From: Pelotomaculum thermopropionicum SI | Lineage (GTDB): Bacteria > Bacillota > Desulfotomaculia > Desulfotomaculales > Pelotomaculaceae | Assembly (NCBI GenBank): GCA_000010565.1 | Contig: AP009389.1 | Location: 1,860,001-1,924,000, forward strand | Direction of reading: 5' to 3' | Length of the DNA stretch: 64,000 nt | Shown here: piece after piece, positions 47,457 through 56,456 of the stretch | Layout of the letters: each line of letters begins with the position of its first letter | Numbering within the stretch: the first letter of the stretch is position 1 | Translations under genes and position numbers: made by a program | The notes under the pieces: model-generated | Told to the model about the DNA's origin: nothing | The model's database searches: none | Seen by the model: the letters and a program-made list of their open reading frames with translations, nothing else

Positions 47457-48359
47457 CTTTTCTAAAACTGCCTTTAAAACATCGGGCAGGGGGGCCTCAA
47501 ACTGGAGGTATTCCCCCGTGCGCGGATGATGGAAACCAAGCACCGCCGCGTGAAGAAACTGGCCCTCCAGGCCGAAGTGAGGGCGGGAAGGACCGTATTT
47601 GAGGTCGCCCACCACCGGGTGCCCGATATAGGACATATGCACCCTGATCTGGTGGGTGCGGCCGGTTTCCAGCATCAACTCGATGTATGTATAACCTTTG
47701 AAACGTTCCAGCACGCGGTATCTGGTAACCGCCTGCTTTGCATTTTTCTGTAGCACTGCCATCTTTTTCCGGTCACGCGGATCCCGCCCGATGGGCGCAT
47801 CCACCATGCCAGATTGCTCCTTTAGCAGGCCGTGGACCAGGGCCAGGTAGCGGCGGGTAATCTGCCTTTCCTTTAATTGCCGGGCAAGGCTTAAGTGAGC
47901 AGTGTCGTTTTTGGCGACCATAATCAGCCCGGAAGTGTCCTTATCAAGCCGGTGGACTATACCCGGACGCATTACCCCGTTTATACCGGAAAGATCGCTG
48001 CAGTGGTAAAGAAGGGCGTTTACCAGCGTGCCGGAATAGTTGCCGTCAGCCGGGTGGACCACCATTCCGCGCGGCTTGTTAATCACAATTACATCGGCAT
48101 CTTCATAGTACACCTCGAGGGGAATGGGCTCTTTTTTAATTTCCAGGCCTTCCGGCTCGGGAACCTGCAAAACGACCACGTCCCCGGGCTTTACCCGGTA
48201 ACTGGCCCGGCCCCGCTGCCCGTTGACCGAAGCCATTCCCTCCGCAATCAATTTCTGGACATAAGTGCGGGTGAGGCCCTCCATCTCGCCGGCCAGAAAG
48301 AGGTCCAGCCTTTTCCCGGCGTCCTCTTCGCCTACCTGGAAGGAATTCACCGTAAGCAT
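47421..48359 (-). CDS. RluD-family pseudouridine synthase
   Basis: A 312-residue RluA/RluD-type enzyme modifying 23S rRNA. The N-terminal S4 RNA-binding domain (RLDLFLAGEMEGLTRTYVQKLI) is followed by the catalytic core with Asp in VHRLDKDTSGLIMVAK, then RRYLALVHG and ETGRTHQIRVHMSYIGHPVVGD. ATG start, directly after lspA, the common lspA-rluD pair. The exact uridine targets are not certain. Confidence 0.94.
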   Translation of the reverse strand: MLTVNSFQVGEEDAGKRLDLFLAGEMEGLTRTYVQKLIAEGMASVNGQRGRASYRVKPGDVVVLQVPEPEGLEIKKEPIPLEVYYEDADVIVINKPRGMVVHPADGNYSGTLVNALLYHCSDLSGINGVMRPGIVHRLDKDTSGLIMVAKNDTAHLSLARQLKERQITRRYLALVHGLLKEQSGMVDAPIGRDPRDRKKMAVLQKNAKQAVTRYRVLERFKGYTYIELMLETGRTHQIRVHMSYIGHPVVGDLKYGPSRPHFGLEGQFLHAAVLGFHHPRTGEYLQFEAPLPDVLKAVLEKLRLENPGKLHE

Positions 48360-48361
48360 GG

Positions 48362-48820
48362 CTATTTGCGTTCCTTTTTTGAACTTTTATCTGAATCATT
48401 CAACAGCGCCCAGGCCAGCAGGAAGGCCCCGGTCACAATAGCCGTGTCGGCCAGGTTAAATACAGGCCAGATCCGGAAATCCAAAAAATCCACCACCAGC
48501 CCGTAGCGGAGCCGGTCTGCCAGGTTGCCCAGCGCACCGCCTGCCACCAGGCCCAACCCGTAATCCAGGACGGGTTTCCTGGGCCTTATTTTAAAATACC
48601 CAACCAACACCCCGGCTATAATTATAACCGTCACCGTCACAAACAGCATCTTCTTATGGGGCAGAAGCCCAAAAGCAGCGCCTGGATTCATAATGTAGGT
48701 GAGGTAAAATGCAGGCGGCACCACCGGAATTGATTCTCCCTGGCACATCAGCATCTGCACAGCGGCCTTTGTCGCCTGATCCACCAGTAAAACAACTGCT
48801 ATTATTATAAATAAAAACAT
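48362..48820 (-). CDS. lspA: Lipoprotein signal peptidase
   Basis: A 152-residue four-helix membrane aspartic peptidase that cleaves prolipoproteins. Conserved MNPGAAFGLLP, then the catalytic pair: Asp in GNLADRLRYG and Asp in VFNLADTAIV, with VVDFLDF between. A basic tail (KSSKKERK) is cytosolic. Between ileS and rluD. Confidence 0.96.
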   Translation of the reverse strand: MFLFIIIAVVLLVDQATKAAVQMLMCQGESIPVVPPAFYLTYIMNPGAAFGLLPHKKMLFVTVTVIIIAGVLVGYFKIRPRKPVLDYGLGLVAGGALGNLADRLRYGLVVDFLDFRIWPVFNLADTAIVTGAFLLAWALLNDSDKSSKKERK

Positions 48821-48870
48821 GGCCGTACCACCATTGCAAAGGGGTAATTACCCTTTATGGTAATTATTGT

Positions 48871-51660
48871 TTAGTCAAGTCCTTTTAATACCTCCGCGCA
48901 GCGCGGGCATACGGCGGGATGTCCGCTATCGATACCCACACCTTCGTGATACATCCAGCAGCGCTCGCACTTCTTTCCTTTTGCCTGGCGCACGAAGATT
49001 GCCAGTTCCGGTATAGAATCGCTCTTCCAGGCAGCTTCCGGCGCCCCGTCCAAACGGCCCAGGACCACTTCTGAAACGATAAAAACGGTGGCCAGTTCAG
49101 CGGCCATGGATTCCAGGAAGTTATGCAGCTCTTCACCGGCGTAAAGCTCGACGGCTGCTTCCAGGGAGTTGCCAATCAGCTTTTCCCGCCGGGCCGCTTC
49201 GAGGGCCCGGGTTACCTCCCCCCTTACCGCCAAAAGCCGCTCCCACCGCTCTTCCAGTTCATCATCCAGAAACTCTTCTTTAACTTCAGGCATGTCGGTA
49301 AGCTGAACACTGATTGCTCCCCCTTTGTCCCCGGGCACATACTGCCATATTTCTTCAGAAGTAAAGGCCAGCACGGGAGCTATCAGGCGAACCAGGGCAA
49401 CAAGCACTTCGTAAAGAACGGTCTGAGCGGCCCTGCGGGCGGTTGACCTGGCCGGCGCCGTGTAGAGCCGGTCTTTAATAATATCCAGGTACAGGGCACT
49501 CATGTCAACCACGCAAAAGCCGTGGACGGCGTGATAAACCACATGGTATTCGTAGTTGCGGTAGGCAGCAATTACCTTCTGGATCAGTTTTTGCAGCCTG
49601 ACCAGTGCCCAGCGGTCAACCTCGTGCATCTGCCCGTATTCTACCCTGTCCCCGGCCGGATCGAAGTCGTAAAGGTTGCCCAGCAAAAAACGGCAGGTGT
49701 TTCTAATCTTCCGGTAGGACTCGGTCATTTGCTTGAGAATGTTCTGGGAAACTGCCAAATCGCCCCTGTAATCGGCCGAGCTGACCCACAGGCGCAGAAT
49801 ATCTGCGCCCATCTGCTTGATCACCTTGGCCGGGTCAATCACGTTTCCCAGCGACTTTGACATCTTGCGGCCCTGCTCATCTACCACGAAACCGTGGGTT
49901 AGCACCATCCGGTAAGGGGCCTGGCCCGTAACGGCTACAGAAGTGGAAAGGGACGAGTTAAACCAGCCCCGGTGCTGATCGCTGCCCTCCAGATAGAGGT
50001 CGGCCGGCCAGCGCAGGTCAGGCCAGATTGACGGCTCATCGAGCACGCCCATATGGCTGGTGCCGGAGTCGAACCAGACGTCCATGATGTCGGTTTCCTT
50101 AACAAACTCCCCGCCCCCGCACCGCCGGCAGGTAACGCCGGGCGGCAGCAGATCAGCAGCTTCCCTGGCAAACCATACATCTGATCCGTGTTTTCTAAAC
50201 AGCTTTTGCAAGTAACCGATGGTTTCGCTGCTGATCAATATTTCACCGCAGTTCTTGCAGTAAAAAATCGGAATCGGCACGCCCCAGCTGCGCTGGCGGG
50301 ATATACACCAGTCGCCCCGGCCGGCAACCATGTTGTAGATGCGCTCCTCGCCCCATTCAGGAATCCAGCGCACCTTGCGGATGGCATCCAGTGCGGCCTG
50401 GCGGAAGCCGTCGATGGAGGCAAACCATTGCTCGGTTGCCCGGAAAAACACCGGCTTTTTGCACCTCCAGCAATGAGGGTACTGATGCAGGATGGTAGAG
50501 CACTTCATCAGGTGGCCGCGGCGGTCCAGTTCCTCAATTATGGACCGGTTGGCATCCAGGTAAAACTGCCCGGCAAATATGCCGCCCTCCCCGGTAAACC
50601 GGCCCTTCCCATCCACCGGCGAAATAACCGGCAAACCGTATTGCCGGCCAACAATAAAATCCTCCATGCCGTGGCCCGGCGCGGTATGGACGCAACCCGT
50701 ACCCTGATCCAGGGTGACGTGCTCGCCAAGAATCAACAGCGAAATCCTGTCCATAAAGGGATGCCCGCATTCCACCCTTTCCAGTTCAAACCCTTTATAT
50801 TCCCCTACCGTTTCGGCGCCGCTCATGCCTACGGCTTCCAGGAAGTTATCCAGCAAATCCCCGGCTACCAGGTATTTTTCCCCGCCCGACCGGATCAGGA
50901 CGTATTTAAAGTCCGGGTGGAGGGAAATGGCCACATTGGCCGGCAGGGTCCAGGGAGTGGTAGTCCAGATCACCACATAAGTATTTTCCTCCGGCAAAAT
51001 CCCTTTACCATCCTTTACGGGAAAGCGGACGTATATAGAAGCCGACTGTTTGTCGCCGTATTCCACCTCGGCCTCGGCCAGGGCGGTTTCACAAGCGGCG
51101 CACCAGTAAACCGGCTTCAAACCTTTGTAAATATACCCTTTTCTGGCCATTTCGCCGAAAACGCCGATCTGGCGGGCCTCATAATGAGGCATCAGGGTCA
51201 GGTAGGGCTTATCCCACTGGCCGCGCACGCCAAGCCGCTTGAACTCTTCCCGCTGTATATCCACAAATTTTAAGGCAAACTCCTTGCACTTGCGCCTGAA
51301 CTCCACCGGGTGGATATCGTGACGGTTTAAACCGAACGCCTTTATGGCCTGCTGCTCAATAGGCAGTCCATGGGTATCCCAGCCGGGCACATAGGGCGCA
51401 TCATACCCGTCCATGGAATGGAATTTGACTATGATATCTTTTAAAATCTTGTTCAGAGCGGTACCCAGGTGGATATGCCCGTTGGCGTAAGGCGGCCCGT
51501 CGTGCAGGATAAACTTTGGCCGCCCTTTGTTTTTCTCCTGAACCTTTTTATAAATATCAATTTCATCCCAGAATTTTAAAATTTCCGGCTCACGTTCGGG
51601 CAGGTTGGCCCGCATGGGGAAGTTGGTCCTGGGCAGATTTAAAGTCTTGCTGTAGTCCAT
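48871..51660 (-). CDS. ileS: Isoleucyl-tRNA synthetase
   Basis: A 929-residue class I synthetase. HIGH-type motif in [11 protein letters not shown]; an editing (CP1) domain with [18 protein letters not shown] in [10 protein letters not shown]; and the C-terminal zinc finger [10 protein letters not shown] with CPRC. The start was set at ATG 51660 behind AAGGTG; a GTG three codons earlier is also open. Controlled by the T-box leader upstream. The [10 protein letters not shown]-terminus is typical of bacterial type 1 enzymes. Confidence 0.97.
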   Translation of the reverse strand: MDYSKTLNLPRTNFPMRANLPEREPEILKFWDEIDIYKKVQEKNKGRPKFILHDGPPYANGHIHLGTALNKILKDIIVKFHSMDGYDAPYVPGWDTHGLPIEQQAIKAFGLNRHDIHPVEFRRKCKEFALKFVDIQREEFKRLGVRGQWDKPYLTLMPHYEARQIGVFGEMARKGYIYKGLKPVYWCAACETALAEAEVEYGDKQSASIYVRFPVKDGKGILPEENTYVVIWTTTPWTLPANVAISLHPDFKYVLIRSGGEKYLVAGDLLDNFLEAVGMSGAETVGEYKGFELERVECGHPFMDRISLLILGEHVTLDQGTGCVHTAPGHGMEDFIVGRQYGLPVISPVDGKGRFTGEGGIFAGQFYLDANRSIIEELDRRGHLMKCSTILHQYPHCWRCKKPVFFRATEQWFASIDGFRQAALDAIRKVRWIPEWGEERIYNMVAGRGDWCISRQRSWGVPIPIFYCKNCGEILISSETIGYLQKLFRKHGSDVWFAREAADLLPPGVTCRRCGGGEFVKETDIMDVWFDSGTSHMGVLDEPSIWPDLRWPADLYLEGSDQHRGWFNSSLSTSVAVTGQAPYRMVLTHGFVVDEQGRKMSKSLGNVIDPAKVIKQMGADILRLWVSSADYRGDLAVSQNILKQMTESYRKIRNTCRFLLGNLYDFDPAGDRVEYGQMHEVDRWALVRLQKLIQKVIAAYRNYEYHVVYHAVHGFCVVDMSALYLDIIKDRLYTAPARSTARRAAQTVLYEVLVALVRLIAPVLAFTSEEIWQYVPGDKGGAISVQLTDMPEVKEEFLDDELEERWERLLAVRGEVTRALEAARREKLIGNSLEAAVELYAGEELHNFLESMAAELATVFIVSEVVLGRLDGAPEAAWKSDSIPELAIFVRQAKGKKCERCWMYHEGVGIDSGHPAVCPRCAEVLKGLD

Positions 51661-51762
51661 TTTTTCCACCTTGCCTTTTCACCCCTGGTTCAAGCGTCAT
51701 TTTTTTGATTATGGCCGGCCGGTTCCCGGCGCGGTTCGGGCCGGGTTACCACGGTGCGCAAA

Positions 51763-52054
51763 GAAAAACCCGCCCCTTAAGGGACGGGATGCAAGGCCCG
51801 CGGTACCACCCTCACTGCCGGCCCGTCAAAACGGCAAAAATAACGAACGCGCCGGCCACTTTTGTCGCCACTTAACGGCGGCGAACCGGCCTGGCTTACT
51901 CCCTTTAAAGGTTTCGGCAGGCACCTCCCGGGTGATTTTCAACGGCCTCCCGCACCCGGCTCCCACCAAAACCCGGGCTCTCTTAACCGGTTCAGCCGTT
52001 TACTCTTCCCGTTCATGGGCGGTTACATATTTTAACACGACAATATTATTATAT
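51763..52054 (-). promoter_or_regulatory. T-box riboswitch in the ileS leader
   Basis: A leader of about 290 bases on the minus strand. The T-box core AGGGTGGTACCGCGG (51798-51812) is followed by the terminator CCCGTCCCTTAAGGGGCGGG plus TTTTTC (51763-51789). The specifier codon is ATC (51934-51936) in GAAAATCACC, matching isoleucine. The stem I and AG-bulge region lies between about 51900 and 52020. Uncharged tRNA-Ile should pair with the specifier and the T-box and allow readthrough into ileS. Confidence 0.93.
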
Positions 52055-52060
52055 AGAAAA

Positions 52061-52089
52061 ATTATATAGAAAAGCCCTGACCCAGTCAA
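52061..52089 (-). promoter_or_regulatory. Strong sigma-A promoter of ileS
   Basis: Minus-strand -35 TTGACT (52084-52089), 17-base spacer, perfect -10 TATAAT (52061-52066). The start of transcription would be near 52054. The stretch 52090-52214 beyond it holds no gene I can see. Confidence 0.88.
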
Positions 52090-52214
52090 CCGGCGGCCGG
52101 CAAAAGGTAAGCGCCAAGCGCATTACGAAAAACCCGTGCAAGGCCGCAATTGCAAATGCGGACTTATTTTCACCAAAAATATACCCACTGTCCTGACACT
52201 TTATTTATCCAAAA

Positions 52215-52502
52215 TTAGAGCCCGAAAGCCCTGCGCACTTTTTCGGCACCGACTCCTGCTATTTTAACCACCTTGGTGCGGCTTGCGTGGCCGGAAACAA
52301 TTTCCACTTTGGAAGGTGGCAACGACAGGGAGTCTGCCAGAAAGGCCCGGCAGGCCTCATTGGCCTCACCGTCCACCGGAGGCGCCGTCAGGCGAATCTT
52401 AAGGGCATCCTCGTAAAGGCCGGCCACCTGGTTTCTGGCCGCCCTCGGCTGAACCCTGACCTTAAGCAGTACCCCGTCCTTTTCTTCTTTAAGAAATAAC
52501 AT
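52215..52502 (-). CDS. YggU/DUF167 family protein
   Basis: A 95-residue protein of the DUF167/YggU family: LLKVRVQPRAARNQVAGLYE, then LKIRLTAPPVDGEANEA and SKVEIVSGHASRTKVVKIAG. Function unknown; often found near yggT and proC, as here. ATG start with GGGAG 6 bases upstream, overlapping the end of the preceding small ORF. Confidence 0.92.
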   Translation of the reverse strand: MLFLKEEKDGVLLKVRVQPRAARNQVAGLYEDALKIRLTAPPVDGEANEACRAFLADSLSLPPSKVEIVSGHASRTKVVKIAGVGAEKVRRAFGL

Positions 52503-52694
52503 TTAACTCTCCCTGCCCATCCGTGCGGATAATGACCGGGCAACTTCAACCGACCGGCCAGATCGCTTGCCAATAATCAGCCTTCCAGCCGCTTCCACCT
52601 CCTTCCTGAGCAGGGTCGTTTCGGCAAGCAAATCCCCGGCGGGCATGCCCCTGACTGAACAAAACCAATTCCTTTGATAAACCACTTCCAGCAA
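52503..52694 (-). CDS. Small protein, possibly Spo0E-like
   Basis: A 63-residue frame with TTG start behind GGGGGTG, ending where yggU begins, so it looks translated and coupled. The segment LLRKEVEAAGRLI followed by SVEVARSLSARM weakly recalls the two-helix Spo0E family (LR-E... then LS--LD), but the SQxLD core is not matched. I do not recognise it with confidence. It could also be a chance frame in a GC-rich region. Confidence 0.4.
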   Translation of the reverse strand: MLEVVYQRNWFCSVRGMPAGDLLAETTLLRKEVEAAGRLIIGKRSGRSVEVARSLSARMGRES

Positions 52695-52745
52695 AAAATC
52701 ACCCCCGTCATTTCATCGCCAGGATACGTTAGCCGCGAACCCGGC

Positions 52746-53378
52746 TCACCCGGCTGCATGATCTGATAAACACAGGGAAATAAAGTTGTGAAGAATTCTG
52801 GCAGTCACTCCCCAGATGAAATAATCGCCGTACTCGTAAAAGTAAACGGTAAAAGTCCACCTTGCCTGCCAGCCCTCTTTATAATATAAAGACGGCACCC
52901 TGTGATACGGAAAATCCCGGGCATAGCGCGTCGCAACTTCAACCTTGCTGGTAAACGGAGGATTCCTGAAAAAATGCTCAAGCGGAGCCAGAAAAATTTT
53001 TTCTACTTCTTCCGGATTCGGATTAACGCCTTTATACTCTTCAATCAATCCGACATAAGGGTAAATCAATGTGCCGGGCGGGGTAACCAGGTAATCCAGG
53101 GGGCCCAATAACACAACCTGCTCCCTGCTTATTCCCAGTTCCTCTACGGCCTCACGGATGGCGGTGTCCTGGGGGCTGGCAAGCTCGCCCTGCTCCACCC
53201 TGCCCCCCGGAAAACATATCTCGCCCGGCTGTCTTTGCAGATGGTTGGATCTGACCTCAAAAAGAAGATGAAGCTTTCCGGCGGTTTCAACAAGGGGCAC
53301 CAGCACGGCTGAAACAAAATACTCTTCTTCATCCTGAACCCTCGGCTGCCGCCCTGCAAGCCTTCTCAAAATTTTCAC
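52746..53378 (-). CDS. Nudix hydrolase, CoA pyrophosphatase type
   Basis: A 210-residue Nudix enzyme. The Nudix box runs from GGRVEQGELASPQDTAIREA into VEELGI. Just before it, LLFEVRSNHLQRQPGEICFPGG matches the NuCoA signature of CoA and acyl-CoA pyrophosphatases. It would hydrolyse CoA to phosphopantetheine and 3',5'-ADP. GTG start with AAGGAG 9 bases upstream, 15 bases after divIVA. Confidence 0.9.
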   Translation of the reverse strand: MKILRRLAGRQPRVQDEEEYFVSAVLVPLVETAGKLHLLFEVRSNHLQRQPGEICFPGGRVEQGELASPQDTAIREAVEELGISREQVVLLGPLDYLVTPPGTLIYPYVGLIEEYKGVNPNPEEVEKIFLAPLEHFFRNPPFTSKVEVATRYARDFPYHRVPSLYYKEGWQARWTFTVYFYEYGDYFIWGVTARILHNFISLCLSDHAAG

Positions 53379-53392
53379 AAAAAGCAGCTCCT

Positions 53393-53935
53393 TTAAGCAT
53401 CTTCGTCTTCCCGCCCCGGGGAAAAGCCCTGCTCCTCGCTGTCCAAAAGCTTTATCTGCGCCTCCAGAAAAGAACGCAACCGCATTCTGAACACCTGCGC
53501 CTCTTTTTCATAACGGTGGCATTCTTCCATTGCCTGCTTAAGCTTTTTTTCCGCTCCGGCTAAAATTTCAGAAGCCTTTTGCTCTGCATCCCGGATTAGC
53601 GCCTCGGCTTCCTGCTCCGCCTCCCGGGTCAGCCGCTCCGCCTCAATTCTGGCCCTGTCCAGCATCAGACTGGTTTCTTTTTCCGTATTCTGCCGCAGAT
53701 CATCAGCATTTTTCTGGGCCATGACCATGGTATTTTTAAGCACTTCCTCTATTTCGCGGTAACGGGCCAGGTTCCGGTCGGCCTGGGCCAGTTTCTCCTT
53801 CAGCTCCTGGTTTTCCCGGTATAGATTTTCATAGTCCTGGATAACCTGGTCCAGAAAGGAATCTACCTCTTCTTCGCTATATCCCCGGAAGGCCCGGCGA
53901 AATTCCTTCTTTTGAATATCCAGCGGCGTCAGCAA
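53393..53935 (-). CDS. divIVA: DivIVA-domain cell division protein
   Basis: A 180-residue membrane-curvature protein that marks poles and septa. The N-terminal lipid-binding domain LTPLDIQKKEFRRAFRGYSEEEVDSFLDQV is followed by a long coiled coil (NLYRENQELKEKLAQADRN and onward to about residue 150) and an acidic tail. The start was set at TTG 53935, giving the usual LTPLDI beginning with GAGGTG 6 bases upstream; a GTG at 53944 would overlap that ribosome site. Grouped with sepF and yggT, as in most Firmicutes dcw clusters. Confidence 0.95.
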   Translation of the reverse strand: MLTPLDIQKKEFRRAFRGYSEEEVDSFLDQVIQDYENLYRENQELKEKLAQADRNLARYREIEEVLKNTMVMAQKNADDLRQNTEKETSLMLDRARIEAERLTREAEQEAEALIRDAEQKASEILAGAEKKLKQAMEECHRYEKEAQVFRMRLRSFLEAQIKLLDSEEQGFSPGREDEDA

Positions 53936-53948
53936 TTTTTTCACCTCG

Positions 53949-53977
53949 GACTAAAGTTTCAATGACTAAAGTTTCAA
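53949..53977. repeat. Short tandem direct repeat upstream of divIVA
   Basis: Two copies of GACTAAAGTTTCAA (53949-53962 and 53964-53977) with a period of 15 bases, just before the divIVA start. It may be a regulatory site or a local slippage product. Confidence 0.6.
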
Positions 53978-54073
53978 CATCTTTACAATAAAAAGTCTTT
54001 CGCCACAGTTTAAAGATGCCTTTTTCAAAGCAGGCCGAAAATTATGCAGAAACGGCTAGCGCGCATAAACGAC

Positions 54074-54092
54074 AAAACCCGCTTGAACGGGC
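54074..54092 (-). terminator. Possible weak terminator after yggT
   Basis: Minus-strand GCCCG / CGGG hairpin with loop TTCAAG followed by TTTTG, 17 bases past the yggT stop. The stem is short (4-5 bp), so this is tentative. It would separate the proC-yggT run from divIVA. Confidence 0.4.
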
Positions 54093-54108
54093 TGCCCTAA
54101 ACCGGTAT

Positions 54109-54372
54109 CTATAGAAAGTGCCTCAAAAAGCTGATGAGTACCTGCCTTATTAAATGCAAAACAAAAAAAGCTACAATAGGGGAAAAATCAACAGGCCCGA
54201 CGGGCGGAACAATTCTTCTGAAAAGGCTTAAAAACGGCTCCGTAACCTCGTAAATAAACCTGATTACCGGCTGATACGGATTGTGCCTTACCCACGACAG
54301 AAGGATCCGGACGATTAAAAGCCAGGTATACACCTGAAAGGCTACATCCAGCGACGTAATAATAATATTCAT
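54109..54372 (-). CDS. YggT family membrane protein
   Basis: An 87-residue protein with two membrane helices: VYTWLLIVRILLSWVRHNPYQP and the second near FSPIVAFFVLHLIRQVLI, with FIYEVTEPFLSLFRRIVPP between. This is the standard YggT/YlmG layout; homologues affect division and nucleoid shape. The start was set at ATG 54372 behind GAGGTG. Confidence 0.92.
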   Translation of the reverse strand: MNIIITSLDVAFQVYTWLLIVRILLSWVRHNPYQPVIRFIYEVTEPFLSLFRRIVPPVGPVDFSPIVAFFVLHLIRQVLISFLRHFL

Positions 54373-54387
54373 GTTACACCTCATTCT

Positions 54388-55209
54388 TTATATTAAGCCG
54401 GACAACTGGCGCGAACGTTCGGCAGCGGCTTCAACTGCCTTCATTAACAAAGCCCGCACAGCCCCTTCCTCCAGGGCAAACAGACCGGCTATGGTGGTAC
54501 CGCCCGGCGTGGTCACCATATCCTTCAGCCGGGCGGGGTGCTCACCGGTTTCAAGCACCATCTTGGCCGCCCCCAGCATGGTCTGGGCGGCCAGCAGCCT
54601 GGCCTGGTCCCTGGGCAGGCCGAGGCGTACCGCCCCGTCGATGAGCCCCTCCAGAATCACATACATGTAGGCGGGGCCGCTGCCGCTCAGGCCGGTTACG
54701 CAGTCCAACAGGCGCTCCGGCACTTCCACCGCTTTTCCCGCCGCGCTGAAAATGGCCAGGGCTTTCTCCATGTTTTCCCTGCCGGCGTATTTGCCGGCGC
54801 TGACAGCACTGGCGCCTTCGCCTACCAGGCAGGGTGTATTGGGCATCACCCGCACCACCGGTACGGGGCTGTTTAAAAAGGACTCAATAAAAGCAGACGT
54901 CACCCCGGCGGCAATTGATATAAGGGTTTGCCCCGGCCTGAGCAGGGGAGCAATTTCCTTCATCAGGTGAGCGACTGCATCCGGCTTAACTGCCATTACA
55001 ATAATATCGGCTTTTCTCACAACAGCTTCATTTTTCGGATGGGTTTCCACTCCCAGCTTTTTCCCCAGGTACTCCAACCGCCCGGAGTTGACATCGCTTA
55101 CACAAATTGCAGGCGGGTTCACCAGACCTGTTCGGAGCAAACCTGTCATAAGGGCTTCACCCATGGCCCCTCCGCCAAGGAAGCCTATTTTCTGCCCCTT
55201 CAAAGGCAT
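54388..55209 (-). CDS. proC: Pyrroline-5-carboxylate reductase
   Basis: A 273-residue enzyme making proline from pyrroline-5-carboxylate with NAD(P)H. Rossmann start IGFLGGGAMGEALM; AVKPDAV; VVRVMPNTPCLVGEGAS; and the C-terminal signature VTGLSGSGPAYMYVILEGLIDG with TTPGGTT. ATG with GGGAGGT upstream. In many Firmicutes proC sits between sepF and yggT, as here. Confidence 0.96.
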   Translation of the reverse strand: MPLKGQKIGFLGGGAMGEALMTGLLRTGLVNPPAICVSDVNSGRLEYLGKKLGVETHPKNEAVVRKADIIVMAVKPDAVAHLMKEIAPLLRPGQTLISIAAGVTSAFIESFLNSPVPVVRVMPNTPCLVGEGASAVSAGKYAGRENMEKALAIFSAAGKAVEVPERLLDCVTGLSGSGPAYMYVILEGLIDGAVRLGLPRDQARLLAAQTMLGAAKMVLETGEHPARLKDMVTTPGGTTIAGLFALEEGAVRALLMKAVEAAAERSRQLSGLI

Positions 55210-55228
55210 ACAGCTACCTCCCTGCCGT

Positions 55229-55678
55229 TCACGAACGCATCCACGTGAATATTCCCTTTTCCTTCTGCGGGTCCTTTAAATCGCTGGCAATGTCCATGTT
55301 GTTCGGGACAAAAAGGAAAATACCGCTGCCCACTTTTTGCAGGCTGCCGTTTAAGGCATAGGTGGCCCCGCTGATGAAGTCTACAATCCGCTTGGCCAGG
55401 TCCGGTTCGGCCTGTTCCAGGTTGACAATAACTGGACGCCTGTTTTTTAAATTGTCGGCAATGCCCTGCACCTCATCAAAAGCCCTGGGTTCGACAACAA
55501 CCACCCGCACCTGGCGCTGGGCATGCAGGCTTAAAACGGCCCCCCTGTCCTTTTCTTTTTTCCTCTGCCAGGGCTGTTCTTCAACTATCTCGTCACGGGC
55601 ACGCTTTTCCTCTTCTTCCACAACCTCCTCTTCAAAGCCCATGAAGCTCAATACTTTATCCACTAATTTAAAGGCCAC
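55229..55678 (-). CDS. sepF: Cell division protein SepF
   Basis: A 149-residue FtsZ anchor. It begins with the amphipathic membrane-binding helix region VAFKLVDKVLSFMGFEEE, followed by an acidic/basic linker. The SepF core is VVVVEPRAFDEVQGIADNLK, RRPVIVNLEQAEPDLAKRIVDFISGATYALNG and FLFVPNNMDIAS. The start was set at GTG 55678, 11 bases after AAGGAGGT; the frame opens much earlier. Confidence 0.95.
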   Translation of the reverse strand: MAFKLVDKVLSFMGFEEEVVEEEEKRARDEIVEEQPWQRKKEKDRGAVLSLHAQRQVRVVVVEPRAFDEVQGIADNLKNRRPVIVNLEQAEPDLAKRIVDFISGATYALNGSLQKVGSGIFLFVPNNMDIASDLKDPQKEKGIFTWMRS

Positions 55679-55760
55679 GACCGCTTTTAACCTCCTTCTC
55701 TTTATTTGTATTTTCTTACATCCCGTCCGGAGCAAAGCAAACCGGCCCAAAAAGCAAAAT

Positions 55761-56441
55761 CTAGCTGCGCCCGCCAAATATGGCCGACCCTACCCGGACA
55801 ATATTGGCACCTTCCTCGACGGCAACCTCAAAATCACCGCTCATGCCCATGGAAAGATAATCCATTTTAACGCCCTCAAGGCCGGTCAGCTTCCCGGCAA
55901 GCTCTTTTAACTGCCTGAAAACCGGCCGCACTTCCTCTGCGTTTTCGCACCAGGGAGCTATGGTCATCAGCCCCATTACCTCCAGCCCGGGCAGCCGTGC
56001 GGCCTCGGCCACAAATTGCGGTGTCTCGGACGGCAAAAGGCCGTATTTGGTTTTTTCACCTGCTATGTTCACCTGAACCAGTACCCTGGCCGCCGTACCG
56101 GCCTCACAGGCCGCTCTGCTCAACGCTTCCGCCAGCGACCAGCGGTCCAGCGAATGAATCAGGCTTACCTTGCCGATAATTTTTTTTACCTTATTGGTCT
56201 GAAGATGTCCGATAAAGTGCCATTCCACGCCGGCAGGCAACTGGCCGTATTTTTGCAGGAACTCCTGAACCCTGCTTTCACCCAGACAGCAAACCCCGCC
56301 GGAAAGCACCTCCCTGATGGTTTCCACGGCAACCGTCTTAGTAACCGCCACCAGCTTTATTTCTTCCGGATTCCGGCCGGCCCGGCCGGCTGCAGCATCA
56401 ATGCGGCGCCGTACCCGGTTCAGGTTTTCCAGTACACTCAA
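55761..56441 (-). CDS. YggS family pyridoxal phosphate homeostasis protein
   Basis: A 226-residue PLP-binding protein of alanine-racemase fold without the C-terminal domain. PLP Lys in LVAVTKTVAVETIREV; WHFIGHLQTNKVKKI; VQVNIAGEKTKYGL; GLMTIAPW; and LSMGMSGDFEVAVEEGANIVRVGSAIFG. Balances free PLP. TTG start behind AAGGTGGG. Next to sepF, as in most Firmicutes. Confidence 0.95.
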   Translation of the reverse strand: MSVLENLNRVRRRIDAAAGRAGRNPEEIKLVAVTKTVAVETIREVLSGGVCCLGESRVQEFLQKYGQLPAGVEWHFIGHLQTNKVKKIIGKVSLIHSLDRWSLAEALSRAACEAGTAARVLVQVNIAGEKTKYGLLPSETPQFVAEAARLPGLEVMGLMTIAPWCENAEEVRPVFRQLKELAGKLTGLEGVKMDYLSMGMSGDFEVAVEEGANIVRVGSAIFGGRS

Positions 56442-56456
56442 GCAAACCCACCTTCT

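Noticed and set aside
50188-51273. A 361-codon plus-strand frame
   Set aside because: Antisense to the ileS core with no domain or ribosome site.
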